Assembly: GCA_030581615.1 (NCBI GenBank)
Contig: JAKTTT010000018.1
Coordinates: forward strand, 124,001-188,000
Direction: 5' to 3'
Length of the DNA stretch: 64,000 bases
Origin: Alloascoidea africana
Taxonomy: Eukaryota > Ascomycota > Alloascoideomycetes > Alloascoideales > Alloascoideaceae
The notes under the pieces were generated by a model. The model searched no databases and was not told the DNA's origin. It saw nothing but the letters and a program-made list of their open reading frames with translations. Shown here one piece after another: positions 1-13,716 of the stretch (the first letter of the stretch is position 1; the number at the start of each line of letters is the position of its first letter). A program made the position numbers and the translations under genes.

Positions 1-800
1 TGACGTTTCTGATTTTGGTTGGTTGCTTTTCAATATTGTTATTCCTTAATTGTTTTAGTTTCTTTCTAATTTTTTTTTTCACTTTAGGTGGGGGGCTTTA
101 TGAAATTTACCTTGGATTTCCTTGATCTTGTTAGCCTTACTTGTATCATCTTCCCGTCCGTTGCATTGCCTTTATATACTCCTTCATGTTTGTTCTTTGG
201 CCTTTGTTTTCATCACATTTCTTTTATCTTCTATTTTTGCTCAGTTATGTATCTATGCCTTTGCGTGTTTCTAAACAAGTGGTGAGCCTACTCTCCTCCT
301 CCCTCTTCCTCTATTTCTTGTCTTGATCTGCTCGTGGAACGACACAGGCTTTGAATATGAACCGGATGGGATGGCGGAATGGAAGTAAAAAAAAGTTAAA
401 TATATACTGAGAATGAAAAAAAAAAAAAAAAACATTTCAAACGACAATCCGTAGCAATACGCCATCCAACTCGCTGGGAACCTGTCCCTGGCCCTGGCAC
501 GCCGGCCTGGCAGCCCTTTCTCGTTCGTCCCGGTCCTGCTGGTCCTGCTGGTCCTGCTGGTCCTGCTGGTGGTGCAAACCGCGGTCCCAGATCCCAGATG
601 AGGACAGCACAAACGCTTCGCGCATTTGCGGGCGCGCTGGCCAAAGTTTTTGCGTGCCTCTCTCTTTCTCCCCTTCATTCTTCCCTCCTACTCTCTCACC
701 ATCTCCATACCTCTCTGAGCCCAGGGGACCACCACCACCGATCTCTTTGACAGAGCACAGGCATTCCGGAACCAGGAGAGAACGAGATATTCCACTGTAG
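1..800. other. Intergenic region upstream of MNN9
   Basis: No gene recognised. The first 330 bases are T-rich on the + strand with short open frames that resemble no protein. A poly-A run lies near 417-432. The 480-800 part is more GC-rich and presumably carries the MNN9 promoter and 5' leader. It includes a 9-bp tandem repeat described separately. Confidence 0.6.
532..567 (+). repeat. 9-bp tandem repeat (GGTCCTGCT)x4
   Basis: Four perfect head-to-tail copies of GGTCCTGCT lie about 235 bp upstream of the MNN9 start codon. The repeat is read directly from the sequence. A minus-strand open frame through it gives Ala-Gly-Pro repeats, but I see no other sign that it is coding. Confidence 0.9.
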
Positions 801-1973
<1,173 letters not shown>

Positions 1974-2379
1974 AAATACATGTAAAATGTACTGTATTAC
2001 GTGGCGATATTTATTTATCCATCCATCTCTCTCTCTCTCTGTTTTGTTCTCCTATTCTATATATTGACTGGTGCATACATACTTAGAAAAAAAAAAAAAG
2101 GGCGTTCTAATTCAAACGAAAAAATCTTGAGAAATGTCGTTATCGTAGCCAAATTTTGGAATACTTTTGTGCTTATTCTGTTCACAAGTCTTGCACAAAT
2201 AAGATAATAAGGATTTGTAGATTGGTTTTGAGTCTCTTCATTTTCTCATGTCTCTGTTTTTTTTTGCTGAAACAATTCTTTTCTTTTTTGTGATGATGGA
2301 GGTGTATGGGTGTACTGAACATGTCAAGAAAAAAAGAAAGAATTAAAAAATTGGAGTAAGAGTATAAGGACAGACTTCA
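1974..2379. other. MNN9-TAD2 intergenic region with one Rap1-site-like motif
   Basis: About 400 bp with CT-rich and T-rich tracts. GTATGGGTGT at 2304-2313 matches the core of the yeast Rap1 site (reverse complement ACACCCATAC) and lies about 70 bp upstream of the TAD2 start. Rap1 use here is inference from the motif alone. Confidence 0.4.
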
Positions 2380-3395
<1,016 letters not shown>

Positions 3396-3914
3396 TGATT
3401 GATTCTGACAAACATTGATTATTTTTCAGCGTTTATGACGATGGATTGATTATAGAGAAAAAGATAGAATCGATAACTTAATGACATTTATTTTTGCAAA
3501 AGTTAGATATGTTTTGTTACATGGTCAAGATTTCACATGTGTTAGAAGAGCCTGGGAGAATTGAAATCATCGATAAAGAAATTTTGAATATGATTAACAA
3601 GCAGAGCATCTTTACCAGATCTTGTTCAGTTGGTCAAGGTACTGGCCACTCAATCTTTTTTCCAGAGGAGATGATTAGAAACAACTAGCGGTAATAGATT
3701 TGTAATAGGTTGTTTGGGCTAACATATATTTTGGGGAAACTCACTTGAATTAAACAGTAAAACAGAAGTGAAAATGTCAAAATGTAAAAATGTCAAAATG
3801 ACGAGATACTGACTTTTAAGCATAAAGTCTTCCTAGAAGAAGAAGATAGACAAATTTCTCTGGCTATTTTGAATCATTGTTTTATGCCCTCTTTATTCTC
3901 AAAAAGGCTTACAT

Positions 3915-4124
3915 CTAGCTCTTTAGCATTCCTTTGATCCTCGCAAGTAACAAAGTATCCTCTTCATGATAAACTTGAATGTCGTAAATAAATGGGCCAT
4001 TGAAAGCCGCGCTCTTGTTCAATCCGTGCATTCTACAATCTTTATTCCTGTATATCACATCAAATCGATGATACTGGAAAGGAACGTGGGGACAAGGTCG
4101 TTCTATGCTAATGGTCCAACCCAT
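3915..4124 (-). CDS. Possible small or partial protein-coding frame, unknown
   Basis: A 69-codon frame starting MGWTISIERPCPHVPF and ending LLLARIKGMLKS. Its composition is unusually protein-like for this region, with aromatic, Cys and His residues spread through it. I recognise no family. An in-frame TAA lies just upstream of the ATG, so it is either a complete tiny protein, the last exon of a gene whose earlier exons I could not place, or chance. Low confidence. Confidence 0.22.
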   Translation of the reverse strand: MGWTISIERPCPHVPFQYHRFDVIYRNKDCRMHGLNKSAAFNGPFIYDIQVYHEEDTLLLARIKGMLKS

Positions 4125-7066
4125 GGTTTATGAGCATTGACTAATGAGTTCTGCCGTTCAATCCAAGTTCGATATTCCTAGGTTTATCCCTGTGGTTCTA
4201 TTCAACTGCTCAAAAAAATGATTAAGGTGGTGATTTCACTGTCACGATCACTTATCTCAAGAGCGTTTAATTACTAGTTTTATAGTCTCTAACTAAGGAA
4301 TGGATTCTAACTAGATTCGTTCCAACATGCCAGTCATTGGCCTAGTTTCGCAAAGATTTTCTAGAATTTAAAGTGAAGTGGTCAATTTCTCACTACCTTT
4401 CCTTCTTCAACTTAACAATAAGAAATACACAATACCAAAGGTAAGCCAAGTTGGGCCAATCTGAGAACAATTGATACCTGAGAACAAATTGTAATTCAAA
4501 TTTTTGTGTTATGGTTGTGTATAGACTCCCTCATATCACCCTATCAAAGCCACACTGTTCTCAAGTTCATCCATTATCATCTTCTTCTTACTTATTATTG
4601 TATCGTTCTTGAAAGTTGATGATAAAAGACCTCCGCTTTTGGTCGATGGTGTTTTCTCTCGTTCAGTTTTTGAAACACAGTGAGTGCGATTCTGTCGACA
4701 TGTTCTTTTCTTTTCATGACCTGGAAGAAGAAGTTTAACTGCAACAAATGGAAGAGACAGTTTAGAGAACTACTATATTTTTCACTTGTTTTTCCTGGTG
4801 ATTATTTATTTATTCTGAAGAAATGAAAAATATAGGCGCTAATTTGAAAATTCCAAGACAGCGAGTGTGTTATAATGTGAATACGTTTGGTATACAAGCC
4901 AGTCTCTTGCTGTTCCACCTTAATTGTTAGCTACTTGGTTAGGAGTCTTTCTCTCATTTCTAATAGATCAAGCTTTATACGGACTACTTTTCCGGATAAA
5001 ACTCCCAACAAACTAGATTATGTCCTCTAGCAAGTATAACAGAGAACAGAATGGGAATTTTGGATCGTATCAATTACTACTCTGGCTTAAGTTCTGTTTG
5101 GAGTTTTAGAACCAATCCGTAAATAAAAAAAGATTTGATCAGTCAGGAAGTGGAGATGTGTCTTGACAGATCCAGAATTTCCAAATGGGTTCATCGTAAT
5201 AGCTGGCATCTTTTAAAGTTCTATTAACCTCTCAACTGGATTAAATTTTATACTAACTGCTACAAAATGACAGTTCCCAGTGGGGAAGATGGGGGCTTGG
5301 GTCACGGTTACAGGGGATGAAAAATAGCACACATTTCCGAGGCACTTGGTAACTCTAGCCAAACTTCAACGGATCAATGACAATGGAGTGTTTTTACTAC
5401 CCGAGGTTCATCTAGAAAGAATTGTCGTAATTTCACATCTACATATCTTAAATTTTTTGGTTTCGAAAACGAAAAAAGTCTTCAGAAAATTGCTACACGC
5501 AGTTTGTTGAACCTTTCTGTCATAAAAGTAGTGTGAGCAAATTAGAACTTACCGCTCCTATCTCTTTTTAATTTCTTTGCACGTTTTTGTTGAAATATAA
5601 ACCAGCTAGGAGTTTGCAGCAATTTCTTCCGAAAGCAACAGCGCTGATCTTAGAAATTGTCGTAAAACCATGAAACAATGAACTGACAGGACAGCGATAC
5701 CAAAACTAAGGTCAAGTCACTTTGGCCCTCTACACATGTGCTCTCCTGCTAGACCCAATTCACGCTAGTTTCATCCGGATGAAAGATGTTATTTAATCTA
5801 CATCCCCGAATTTCTATCCAAAGACAATTCCAAGGATCTAAAGCTATTCATCGTTAACTATCTTTGAAAGTATGTTTAATATATGTATGAACCTGCGTAA
5901 AATTCAAACTCTTTCTAGATCAAACATAGATTACGTCAAAATATTGAAGAATCAATATAAACCTCCTTATTCAATTTATGTGAAAAACAACCCATATCTT
6001 GGGATTTTATTAATCTAAAACTTAGCATTTCCATTTTTAACTCAACTTTACAAGGTAACTAGGGTTTCATTATGCAAGAGTATAGTACAGCCATCTCTTC
6101 AGTCAATACAATAGGCGTTCTTAATTGGTTCAAAATTGGGGGGATATGACAAAGTTTCTTTATCTGTGGCCAATATTTACGTTTTTTCTTGGCTCGCAGT
6201 GTTCATGCATCGTATATCGAGAAGCGAAGAATAGAAGTTTTTCAAGCATGGATATGGAAGAGGAGAAAAAATAGTCTCTCCCACTCAGCTTCACCAAGTC
6301 CAACCACGATGTGGCAACCTTGGCATGTAACCTGTAGTTTGAGAGGGAAGACACCTCAACCACCATTAAAGAAGTTCATAAATGCCAACTTTTATTTTCT
6401 TGAGATTTGTTGTTTAAATACCGAAACTACTATATTGTAGGTTTGTCCAAGAACAGTAGATAACCGATATTTAATTCTGCGTACGAGCATCTGTTTTGTG
6501 TTGCCAATCATACCGGTTTGTAAATGTGTACAATCATGCCTAGTATAAAGCAGGGATTTTTTTTTTTTTTTTTTTTTTACTTAAAACTTTTCTGTGTCTG
6601 ACAAAATGGTCAAAACAATTATTAGCAATAGAAGACCATGTCTTAAGAATACCATCGATACACATTTTTTGTTTTGTTTCTCCATTATTTGATGAACCTT
6701 TCTTTGTTCTCTAAATTCCTTTTGAAATTTAGTTTTCGCTTCAAGATCACCAGACTCTTATAAAAGCAATGCATTTACAAAGTTATACTTGGACCATTTA
6801 AGAGTAGAAGGAAGTAGCTTTCATACGTTAGATCTTGGGTAAAGCATCAGGTTAATGTTCGTCTAAGGTTGAGGATGCTGTATTTTGTAGCGCCTGATCA
6901 TCATCTCCCCGTATTTCAATCAAAGAAACCTGAACACAAAAAGGAATGTTTTCAGCGTTAACAGATCTCGATAAAGGTGTGCTAATTAAGGTTAGGTTGA
7001 GCATGCTTAAGTTTTAGTCGTGAATAGATAGGGGAAAATAAGATAGGGCGAAATATCACGAGCACC

Positions 7067-7095
7067 GTATGGGTGTATGGGTGTATGGGTGTATG
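7067..7095 (+). repeat. Rap1/telomere-like tandem repeat (GTATGGGT)x3.6
   Basis: Three full and one partial perfect copies of GTATGGGT in tandem; a further isolated copy is at 7234-7241 and another at 2304-2311. The reverse complement, ACACCCATAC, is the core of the Rap1 consensus in Saccharomycetales, and G-rich irregular repeats of this kind occur in many yeast telomeres. Whether this organism's telomere has this unit is unknown. Confidence 0.85.
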
Positions 7096-10000
7096 TCTTA
7101 AACTAAGAACACGCGTGAAGAAGACCAAGGTCTGAGAAGATTAGCAGAGGAAAGACAAGAGAGCTCGAAAAATCATAGGAGACCGTCCTCGATCGTCGCA
7201 AGGAGCAAAACATAGATATTAGGTAGCTAGTATGTATGGGTGTAATAGAAGAAGTTAAAAAGATAATAATAAGAAGGAGAACACGAGGGGCTAAATTAGG
7301 TCCGTCCCTGCATATTTAGACAAGGAGAGGCAAGCGCTCAAGCACTCTTATATCATCAGATCTTTCATTAAAGCTCGGCTCATATTACTCCTGTTCAATC
7401 AAGATAACGTGGATAGTCTTATATTCAGGATGAACAAGGCAACACTAATTCTTTTAGAAAACACTGAAGGGGTGTGCTTGCTTTTAGCCTAATATTTTTA
7501 TGGTAACTCCCAGCATAGAAGCAAACAACACATGCTAGTGTAAGCGTTAGTTGTTTTTTCCGGATCGCTTCAGATATCATCCCGAGACTCCAGGTTACAT
7601 AAACTTGGAATATTTTGTGGCTAATCTAAAACTTCAAAAAAACCGAATACACCCCATAATTTCTCCTTCAAAGTACAGGAGACGAGCACAATCAAAAGCC
7701 GCGGAAAAATCTATCTGACTGAAATCTGGTGACAAAGCCTAAACCAACACTTGAATTTGAAATATACCTGAGTGTTTCTATCGATTTATTTCAAGGGACA
7801 TTTTCAAAACATATGCCTATCCAATGGACTTTTAGTTCAGGTTAAATCGGAATTGCTTGTTTAATGGTGTGCTTTTCATCTACATAGTGGGGGATTTTAT
7901 CCCCATTCATAAGCGATGTCCGCTATGCATCTAAACTAAACCTCTTCCTCCATGTGCTCACCATTTTGGCTATGCCATACTTGTCTAAAGCATTGCACCG
8001 CTTCTTTCCGACAAACTTTCAAATGATCCTACAGATAAATTCAAAACCCGAGAGAACATTTAGAAATTGAAATAATAGAAATCTACAAGTGCTTTGTGGA
8101 ATTGATAAAGGAGCAAGTTGAAAGAACAGTTTCAGAAAATAACACAACGAATTGAAGTACCTTTAATGAACTAACAGCATTTTTTCAAATTTTTAAATGG
8201 TCTATTAATGGCTTGTGTATAGATTTAAGAGAAAAACATCGTCTCGGGCTCTAAATCGAGGCATAGGAACAGGTCTGCACATTTACAGTGCTAGCGTGAA
8301 TGCCAATGCCTTAGGAATTAGTCAGTATTTTTCAGTAGGAACAATGCTTCAATGTCTGGACTAGCTGCTGTGTATCAGCCCAAACGAGAAACTGGAGTCA
8401 AAATGGGTCATTTTTCAGCTGATTATGGAAATTTAAATCAAGTGCAATATTCAGTACCATAGTGGTTTGGGGGAAAAATCACAAGCTGTATGGCTCATGC
8501 CTAGTTCTCTTTACATCGAGTGCAGCTGGTGAACATGCCTCCTAGACAACTCGGGCCGTTTGACTCCACGGGCGTAGAAGCATGTATCATCTCTACAGAA
8601 GAGTTAAAGATAGAGAGTGATTATTATTTTTTGTCAAGGCAAGTCTATTTTGAACACACACAGTTGTTAAAAATAGTAGAGTTTAGAGCAAGAACCGATT
8701 CTACATACCCGGGGAAGAAGATGGGGCATGCTATTTTGACTTGTTCCTGGAAATTCCCGATTTTGCATCAAATTAGTACTAGTTAAAGGAAGAACTAGAA
8801 GGAATTTGACAATTTCAATACATTAGAGTTGTTGAGTTGTACTGAAAATGATTTCCAGAACAACCAAACACAGAAGTTTGAGAATTTTTTTTCAATCTGA
8901 CGAGCCATACAGTAATTGGTTCAAGATTTTCCAACTCAATTGAAAAAACAAAGAAAACCAGAAAAAAAAATAGGAAAGAAGTATATCCAAATCTCTGATT
9001 AAAACAAGGCTTAGATCCATTGCAAGACTTGAGATCTTGGACGCACAATTTTTCACTCACGCGATTTTCATCCTGTATCTTGGAACAGGCAAGTACAAAA
9101 GGTTAGATCTACCATAGCTAAGAACTACAATGGAAACAAAACTTCCATCCAATCAAACATCCTTCTCTTTGGAATAGTATATCGAACAGATAAGAAACAA
9201 ACTCTCGAATGTAAAAACTTGACCGTCCAACCTATCAATCAAGAGTAATAACCAATGCCAAAAACTCTGCTCAACGGTTGACTCGGCCTTCCCACTAACC
9301 CTTGCACTTGGTCAATTCTAGTATAGACCCTAGCGACAAACCCCCTACAAATCCACGCCACATTAATCTTAAACTTGAGCTTATTATTGAGCCTTGGAGA
9401 AGAGTACCGAAGGTAGATTTGTTAAAAAATATTATACTGATTTGTAAAGAAATTTGTGCTAACCGAGGAGAGGGGTACACTCTTCCCAATGGCTACAGGA
9501 ACCATCCAACGGCAACCATCAATTTAGAAGTGAAGAGTAAAGCATGTTGATGCCGAGTCAATTTAGGAAATTTGCAAGTATTTTTAGTTGGTATAGATGT
9601 CCCGATCCTTTAATTCATTTGAAGGGTCCTCGTATGAATGAAAAGTACCTTTACACGACAAGCCGTGTAACATTTTACAAATGAAAATATACAAAATAGT
9701 CTCGCTATGTAAACTTGATTAACTATAGAATAACCCCTTTGTCTGAAAAGAGAATTGGAATAACATCCTGGTGCAGCAGTGCCAGCGTAAGGGGGAAAAG
9801 GATCCCTATAGCGCTTGCAACTGGAACACCTGGCTGGTCAAACAGGTATGAGTTTCTGTCCGGGACAGTGTCCGTGGTGAGCAGAAGAGAAGGATTGGAT
9901 GGAGGGAGAAGAGTCTCCGGTTTTTCTTAATAAAAATTCCTTCTCAAACAACTTTTCCAAAGGTAAGGTCTTAGTACATCAAACCAGAAAGTTCCATTTA

Positions 10001-10965
10001 ATCCAAAATGAACACAGAGTCAGATGAGGTAAGTTTAACTCAGCTGGTTTCCGGAAAGTGGAAAGAGTAAAATAATCTTAATTTGGGAGGGGGAGGGGAA
10101 GGGGGATTCTGGCCTTGTTATTGGGAAACCAAGTCTCCCAGTCTATAACATATATCTTTAGTTTCTTGTTCTTCCCCACGGCTGATGCCCCTATTACTGG
10201 TAGCCGAATAAGGTAAACTTAGTAGACTATCGAGAAAAAGAAAAAAGAAACATCGAGAACTATAAATCGCTGACGATCGAGCCTTTGGTGCTCATTGGCG
10301 TAAAGGTTCAACTCTCTGCATATGGGTTAAGAACTAGGTATAGCCTTTAGATATTCCTTTCCTCTTTCACAACTTCCGAAGAACTTTATCAAGCAGATCT
10401 GTACCCACCACAGTCAGCTGTTTTACAACTTTGACCATTTTTTTTTTTTGAAATGTTCACTCTATCCACTCGAGGGCCGACTATTATCCAGTAACGCTCA
10501 CGAGGAACAATATGTCAGATACCTGCCGGTTTCTTGATAAATCGTGCACAGACAGATGGGACCAAGTCACAGACCGCTGGCACAAACGGCAGTCAACCGA
10601 CATCGGTTTTGATGTAAACAGGACACGGTAAATAACATAACCTCGGATTTATAGCAAGTCCAGGCTCCCTGGACCTCGCTTTCGGTCGAGCGACCCAGCC
10701 GGCTCTTGCAGGCTAAAAAAACGGCCGCCAGCCAGCCTGTGACGTTTGCAAGAAGAGATTCTGCATGGTGTATGCATGCTTTTAAGGCTCGTATACACCC
10801 AACGGCTGAGTTGCCTATGACCCCTGTCTGTGTTCTGATATTTCTCTACTGGTAACGTTTCTTTTTCGCATGGTGCCTACCGGTTTATAACCTCCTGTGG
10901 TTCTCCTCGTTTTGTTTATTGGCTTCTAAATCCTTTTCTTTCTCTTCTCTGAAAGCAGTGAAAAA

Positions 10966-12501
10966 ATGTCAAATCTGCTGTCATCTTTTGACTACACTCG
11001 AAACCTTGATGACAAACCTTTACTAGAGCGTTCTACCCTGGAGGTAGAAGAAATGGAAAACGAGAGAATTGGAAACTTTCTGCAATCAAAAGTGGATTTG
11101 ATCCAGTTGCCTGGAGCTCTGGATCTTGAATATCCTCTGGAACCCGAACCTTCAGATTATCCTGATCTCAATTTCATGGACTTTCAAGATTTTGAGAATG
11201 TCAACAGTTTGTTGCCGTTAGACACCTCTGATTACACAGATGTCTGTGGGGAAAAACTTCCAGAATCTCAAAGTGAAGAGCATTTTTATGAAAACTTTGA
11301 TCAGCCAGTAAACAATCTACAGTCCACTGCTTTCGCGCTACTGGAACCAGAACTGCCAAGCATATCACCGTTTGACGGAGAAATGGAAAGGAAACAAGCC
11401 GAATACACTGTGCATGCTGTTCCCTATTGGGGAGATAAGGAATGCCATAGCCAGAATGAAGAAACTGTTTCGCCAATAGGGGATAATAACCCTAATCTAA
11501 AACACGCTTCACCTGAACACAATGCCAACTCTCAAACACAGTGCGATCGATCCTTGGGATCAACCAGTCCGGATTATTTTCTCTATCATGAAAACACTCT
11601 TCCAAGCCCTGATGAAGAATTCCCAGCTTTTAAATTTGCAGATACAGGGGCCAACAGCTGCCTAGAGCCAAAAGGGAACATCGATCTTACTGCAAGTTCA
11701 TCTTTTAATCACTTGCAAGATCTAACTGATTCCTCGTCATCTCTGCTTCCGTATAAAGCAGTATCCAATACGCCAAAAAGATTGAAACTGAGTTTGTCAT
11801 TGTCTACCTCCTCAACCCCTTGCCGCACAAGAAATGTAAGTATAAGCTCTGCTATGAGTTCTCCTGGTTCGGGGTTTAACCCGTTTTACAAACCCCCTTC
11901 TTTCCTTGCAAACTCCAGACAACAACAGGATAGTCAACTAAGTCCGAGATGCTCTCGTTCTACTTCACCATACACAGCTTTAAAAAGTCCAAAGTCTCGC
12001 AACAATGTTTTTCCTCTCAAGCGCTCTGCCAATAATAGCTCGATAAGAAATGCAAAGGTTTCAGATGCCAGTAGGGACTTGATGAGTGTGCTTGAGACAA
12101 AAGATCGAAAACCCCATTTTTGTGCGCAAGATAGTGTATCAGTGATGATGAAGAGTTCAGAGGATGAATCTCAGGTCCCACCAATCGATCACACTGTTGT
12201 CTCTTTTAAGATAATTAGCCCGAATCTAATCGCAAAGAAAAAAGAGCAGCCTATACTCAAGCAATCCAATCAATTCCAAAGGAAGTTGACATACAAAGCC
12301 AACAACAACTTTCCCTATGCTTCTTTAAAAGAGGAGAATGTGGAAAACGAATCCAATACACTTTTAAGCCGAAGGTTGAAAAGTTGTACTCGTCGATCTC
12401 TAAGATTACAAAGTGAAACAGGATTGGCAACAAAGAATTATACTATAAATCAGGAATCTCTATTTCTAACATTTGACTCGCGAACTGGGAATTCGCTTTG
12501 A
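10966..12501 (+). CDS. Hypothetical Ser/Pro-rich protein, possibly nuclear
   Basis: A single open frame of 511 residues from an ATG preceded by AAAA. I recognise no family. The N-terminal 250 residues are acidic and rich in Asp, Glu and Pro. The middle (about 255-380) is Ser/Thr-rich and holds several minimal SP and TP sites, including SPKSR, which suits proline-directed kinase control. A short basic PKRLKL near 270 could be a nuclear import signal. The C-terminus is basic (SRRLKSCTRRSLRL). No zinc finger, helix-loop-helix or catalytic motif is visible, and no membrane segment. It could be a cell-cycle or transcriptional regulator, but that is a guess. Real-gene status is supported by length and an ordinary upstream promoter-like region. 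Confidence 0.75.
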   Translation: MSNLLSSFDYTRNLDDKPLLERSTLEVEEMENERIGNFLQSKVDLIQLPGALDLEYPLEPEPSDYPDLNFMDFQDFENVNSLLPLDTSDYTDVCGEKLPESQSEEHFYENFDQPVNNLQSTAFALLEPELPSISPFDGEMERKQAEYTVHAVPYWGDKECHSQNEETVSPIGDNNPNLKHASPEHNANSQTQCDRSLGSTSPDYFLYHENTLPSPDEEFPAFKFADTGANSCLEPKGNIDLTASSSFNHLQDLTDSSSSLLPYKAVSNTPKRLKLSLSLSTSSTPCRTRNVSISSAMSSPGSGFNPFYKPPSFLANSRQQQDSQLSPRCSRSTSPYTALKSPKSRNNVFPLKRSANNSSIRNAKVSDASRDLMSVLETKDRKPHFCAQDSVSVMMKSSEDESQVPPIDHTVVSFKIISPNLIAKKKEQPILKQSNQFQRKLTYKANNNFPYASLKEENVENESNTLLSRRLKSCTRRSLRLQSETGLATKNYTINQESLFLTFDSRTGNSL

Positions 12502-13716
12502 AAAAGCATCTTTCATTTTTTTGTTGGTGGTAGTGATATATTTTCCCATCATTTCTAGGGTTAGAAAACACATATTCTTTCGTTTTCTTTTCTTTTGGTT
12601 TCTTGATCATCTTCTCTCATGGATTTGTCATATCCTTCGCCTCCTCCTCTTCAGAGCTCGTCCAAGATTTGTTTTGGTGTCGAGGAACTTATGTCTCTGC
12701 TTGCAAAGCAACTTCAGAAAACCCAATCCCCTATTTTTTTAATTGATGGTTTGGTTCTTTCCTTTTTTTTTTTTTTATCATTTTTTTGCATTATTATCAA
12801 TATTCATAATTTGGCCTTATCTTTTACATGATCTGAGATAACATTGTCATTTTTCAAATCTGGTTTGGTCCATACTCCTCATCATCATTTATCATATCTC
12901 AATCTTTTTTTATTTTTATTTTTTGGTTACATATTTACTTGAATTAGAGTGTTCTGGTAAGAATAAATAGCATTTTAAAATCATCAACCTTTTTTTGAAA
13001 GAAAAAACGTTGCAAAAAGAGTAATAAGATTGTGTATATACTTTTCAGATTAACCAGATATGGACACTGAATTTCATTAGTCGGAATTTTATCCTGGTTT
13101 ATCTCTCACCAATGCGGAACATGGAGTACTGAATTTTTACGAAAGGAGATGTATTTTGAACGTTTATTTTGGATTAGGTTTCGCACAACACAGGGAATTG
13201 GAATACCCAAGACATTTTTAAATGTACTAAATTTATACCATTTTTTTTCTCCCACAGCTTTTCTTTCAAAGTTTCAAATGAGTTACCAAGTATACCAAAA
13301 TAACAAAAGAAAACGTCAATTAAAAGCTGGTGGTCCAAAAAACCAATAAATAAAAGTGAAAAAACCAGAGGCAAAAAAAATGTAAAAAGTGAAAAGTCAA
13401 TTAGTTGATTGGTTTCCAATCCAACGCTAACTTTACCATGAACATGCATTTTCAAATCACACATACTAGATCTGTTAAACATGGATTTATATTTTTTTAT
13501 AATTTAATTGATGCAATATCGTTATAGCATATGTTTAGCCCATAATCGTAGCAGCAGAATAATAACAGTTAGATAGACCAATAAACGAAATACACACAGA
13601 TTGGTGGTAAAACAATAGCTCAACACACTAAAGGAAATGAAATGAAATAAAACGAAAAAAAAAAATAATCTTGGAGAGGTGAAACAGAAAAAGAATGACC
13701 TTTCAATTGCAACATA
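12502..13716. other. Intergenic region between two convergent genes
   Basis: About 1.2 kb of strongly T-rich then A-rich sequence with homopolymer runs, lying between the 3' ends of the unknown Ser/Pro-rich gene and FBP26. Presumably both 3' untranslated regions. Open frames here (up to about 100 codons) are T-run artefacts rich in Phe and Leu. No gene recognised. Confidence 0.6.

Larger units (their letters stand above)
3396..10965. other. 7.5-kb gene-poor region
   Basis: No recognisable protein gene, tRNA or rRNA in either strand. Open frames are all short (under about 90 codons), many begin at non-ATG codons, and none resembles a known family. AT-rich stretches alternate with ordinary composition. 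Features that can be seen are a 20-nt T run near 6548-6567, Rap1-like GTATGGGT repeats at 7067-7095 and 7234-7241, and a more GC-rich promoter-like stretch from about 10600 to the next gene. It could be a regulatory desert, decayed DNA, a long noncoding RNA locus or part of a centromere region. Nothing in the sequence decides among these. Confidence 0.6.

Noticed and set aside
6548-6567. 20-nt T run as a possible element tail or terminator
   Set aside because: Homopolymer runs of this size occur elsewhere in this AT-rich DNA (21444, 27107); no LINE/SINE body or target duplication beside it.
8520-9930. Short open frames of 64-88 codons in the gene desert
   Set aside because: No start context, family resemblance or splice continuity; lengths are within chance expectation.
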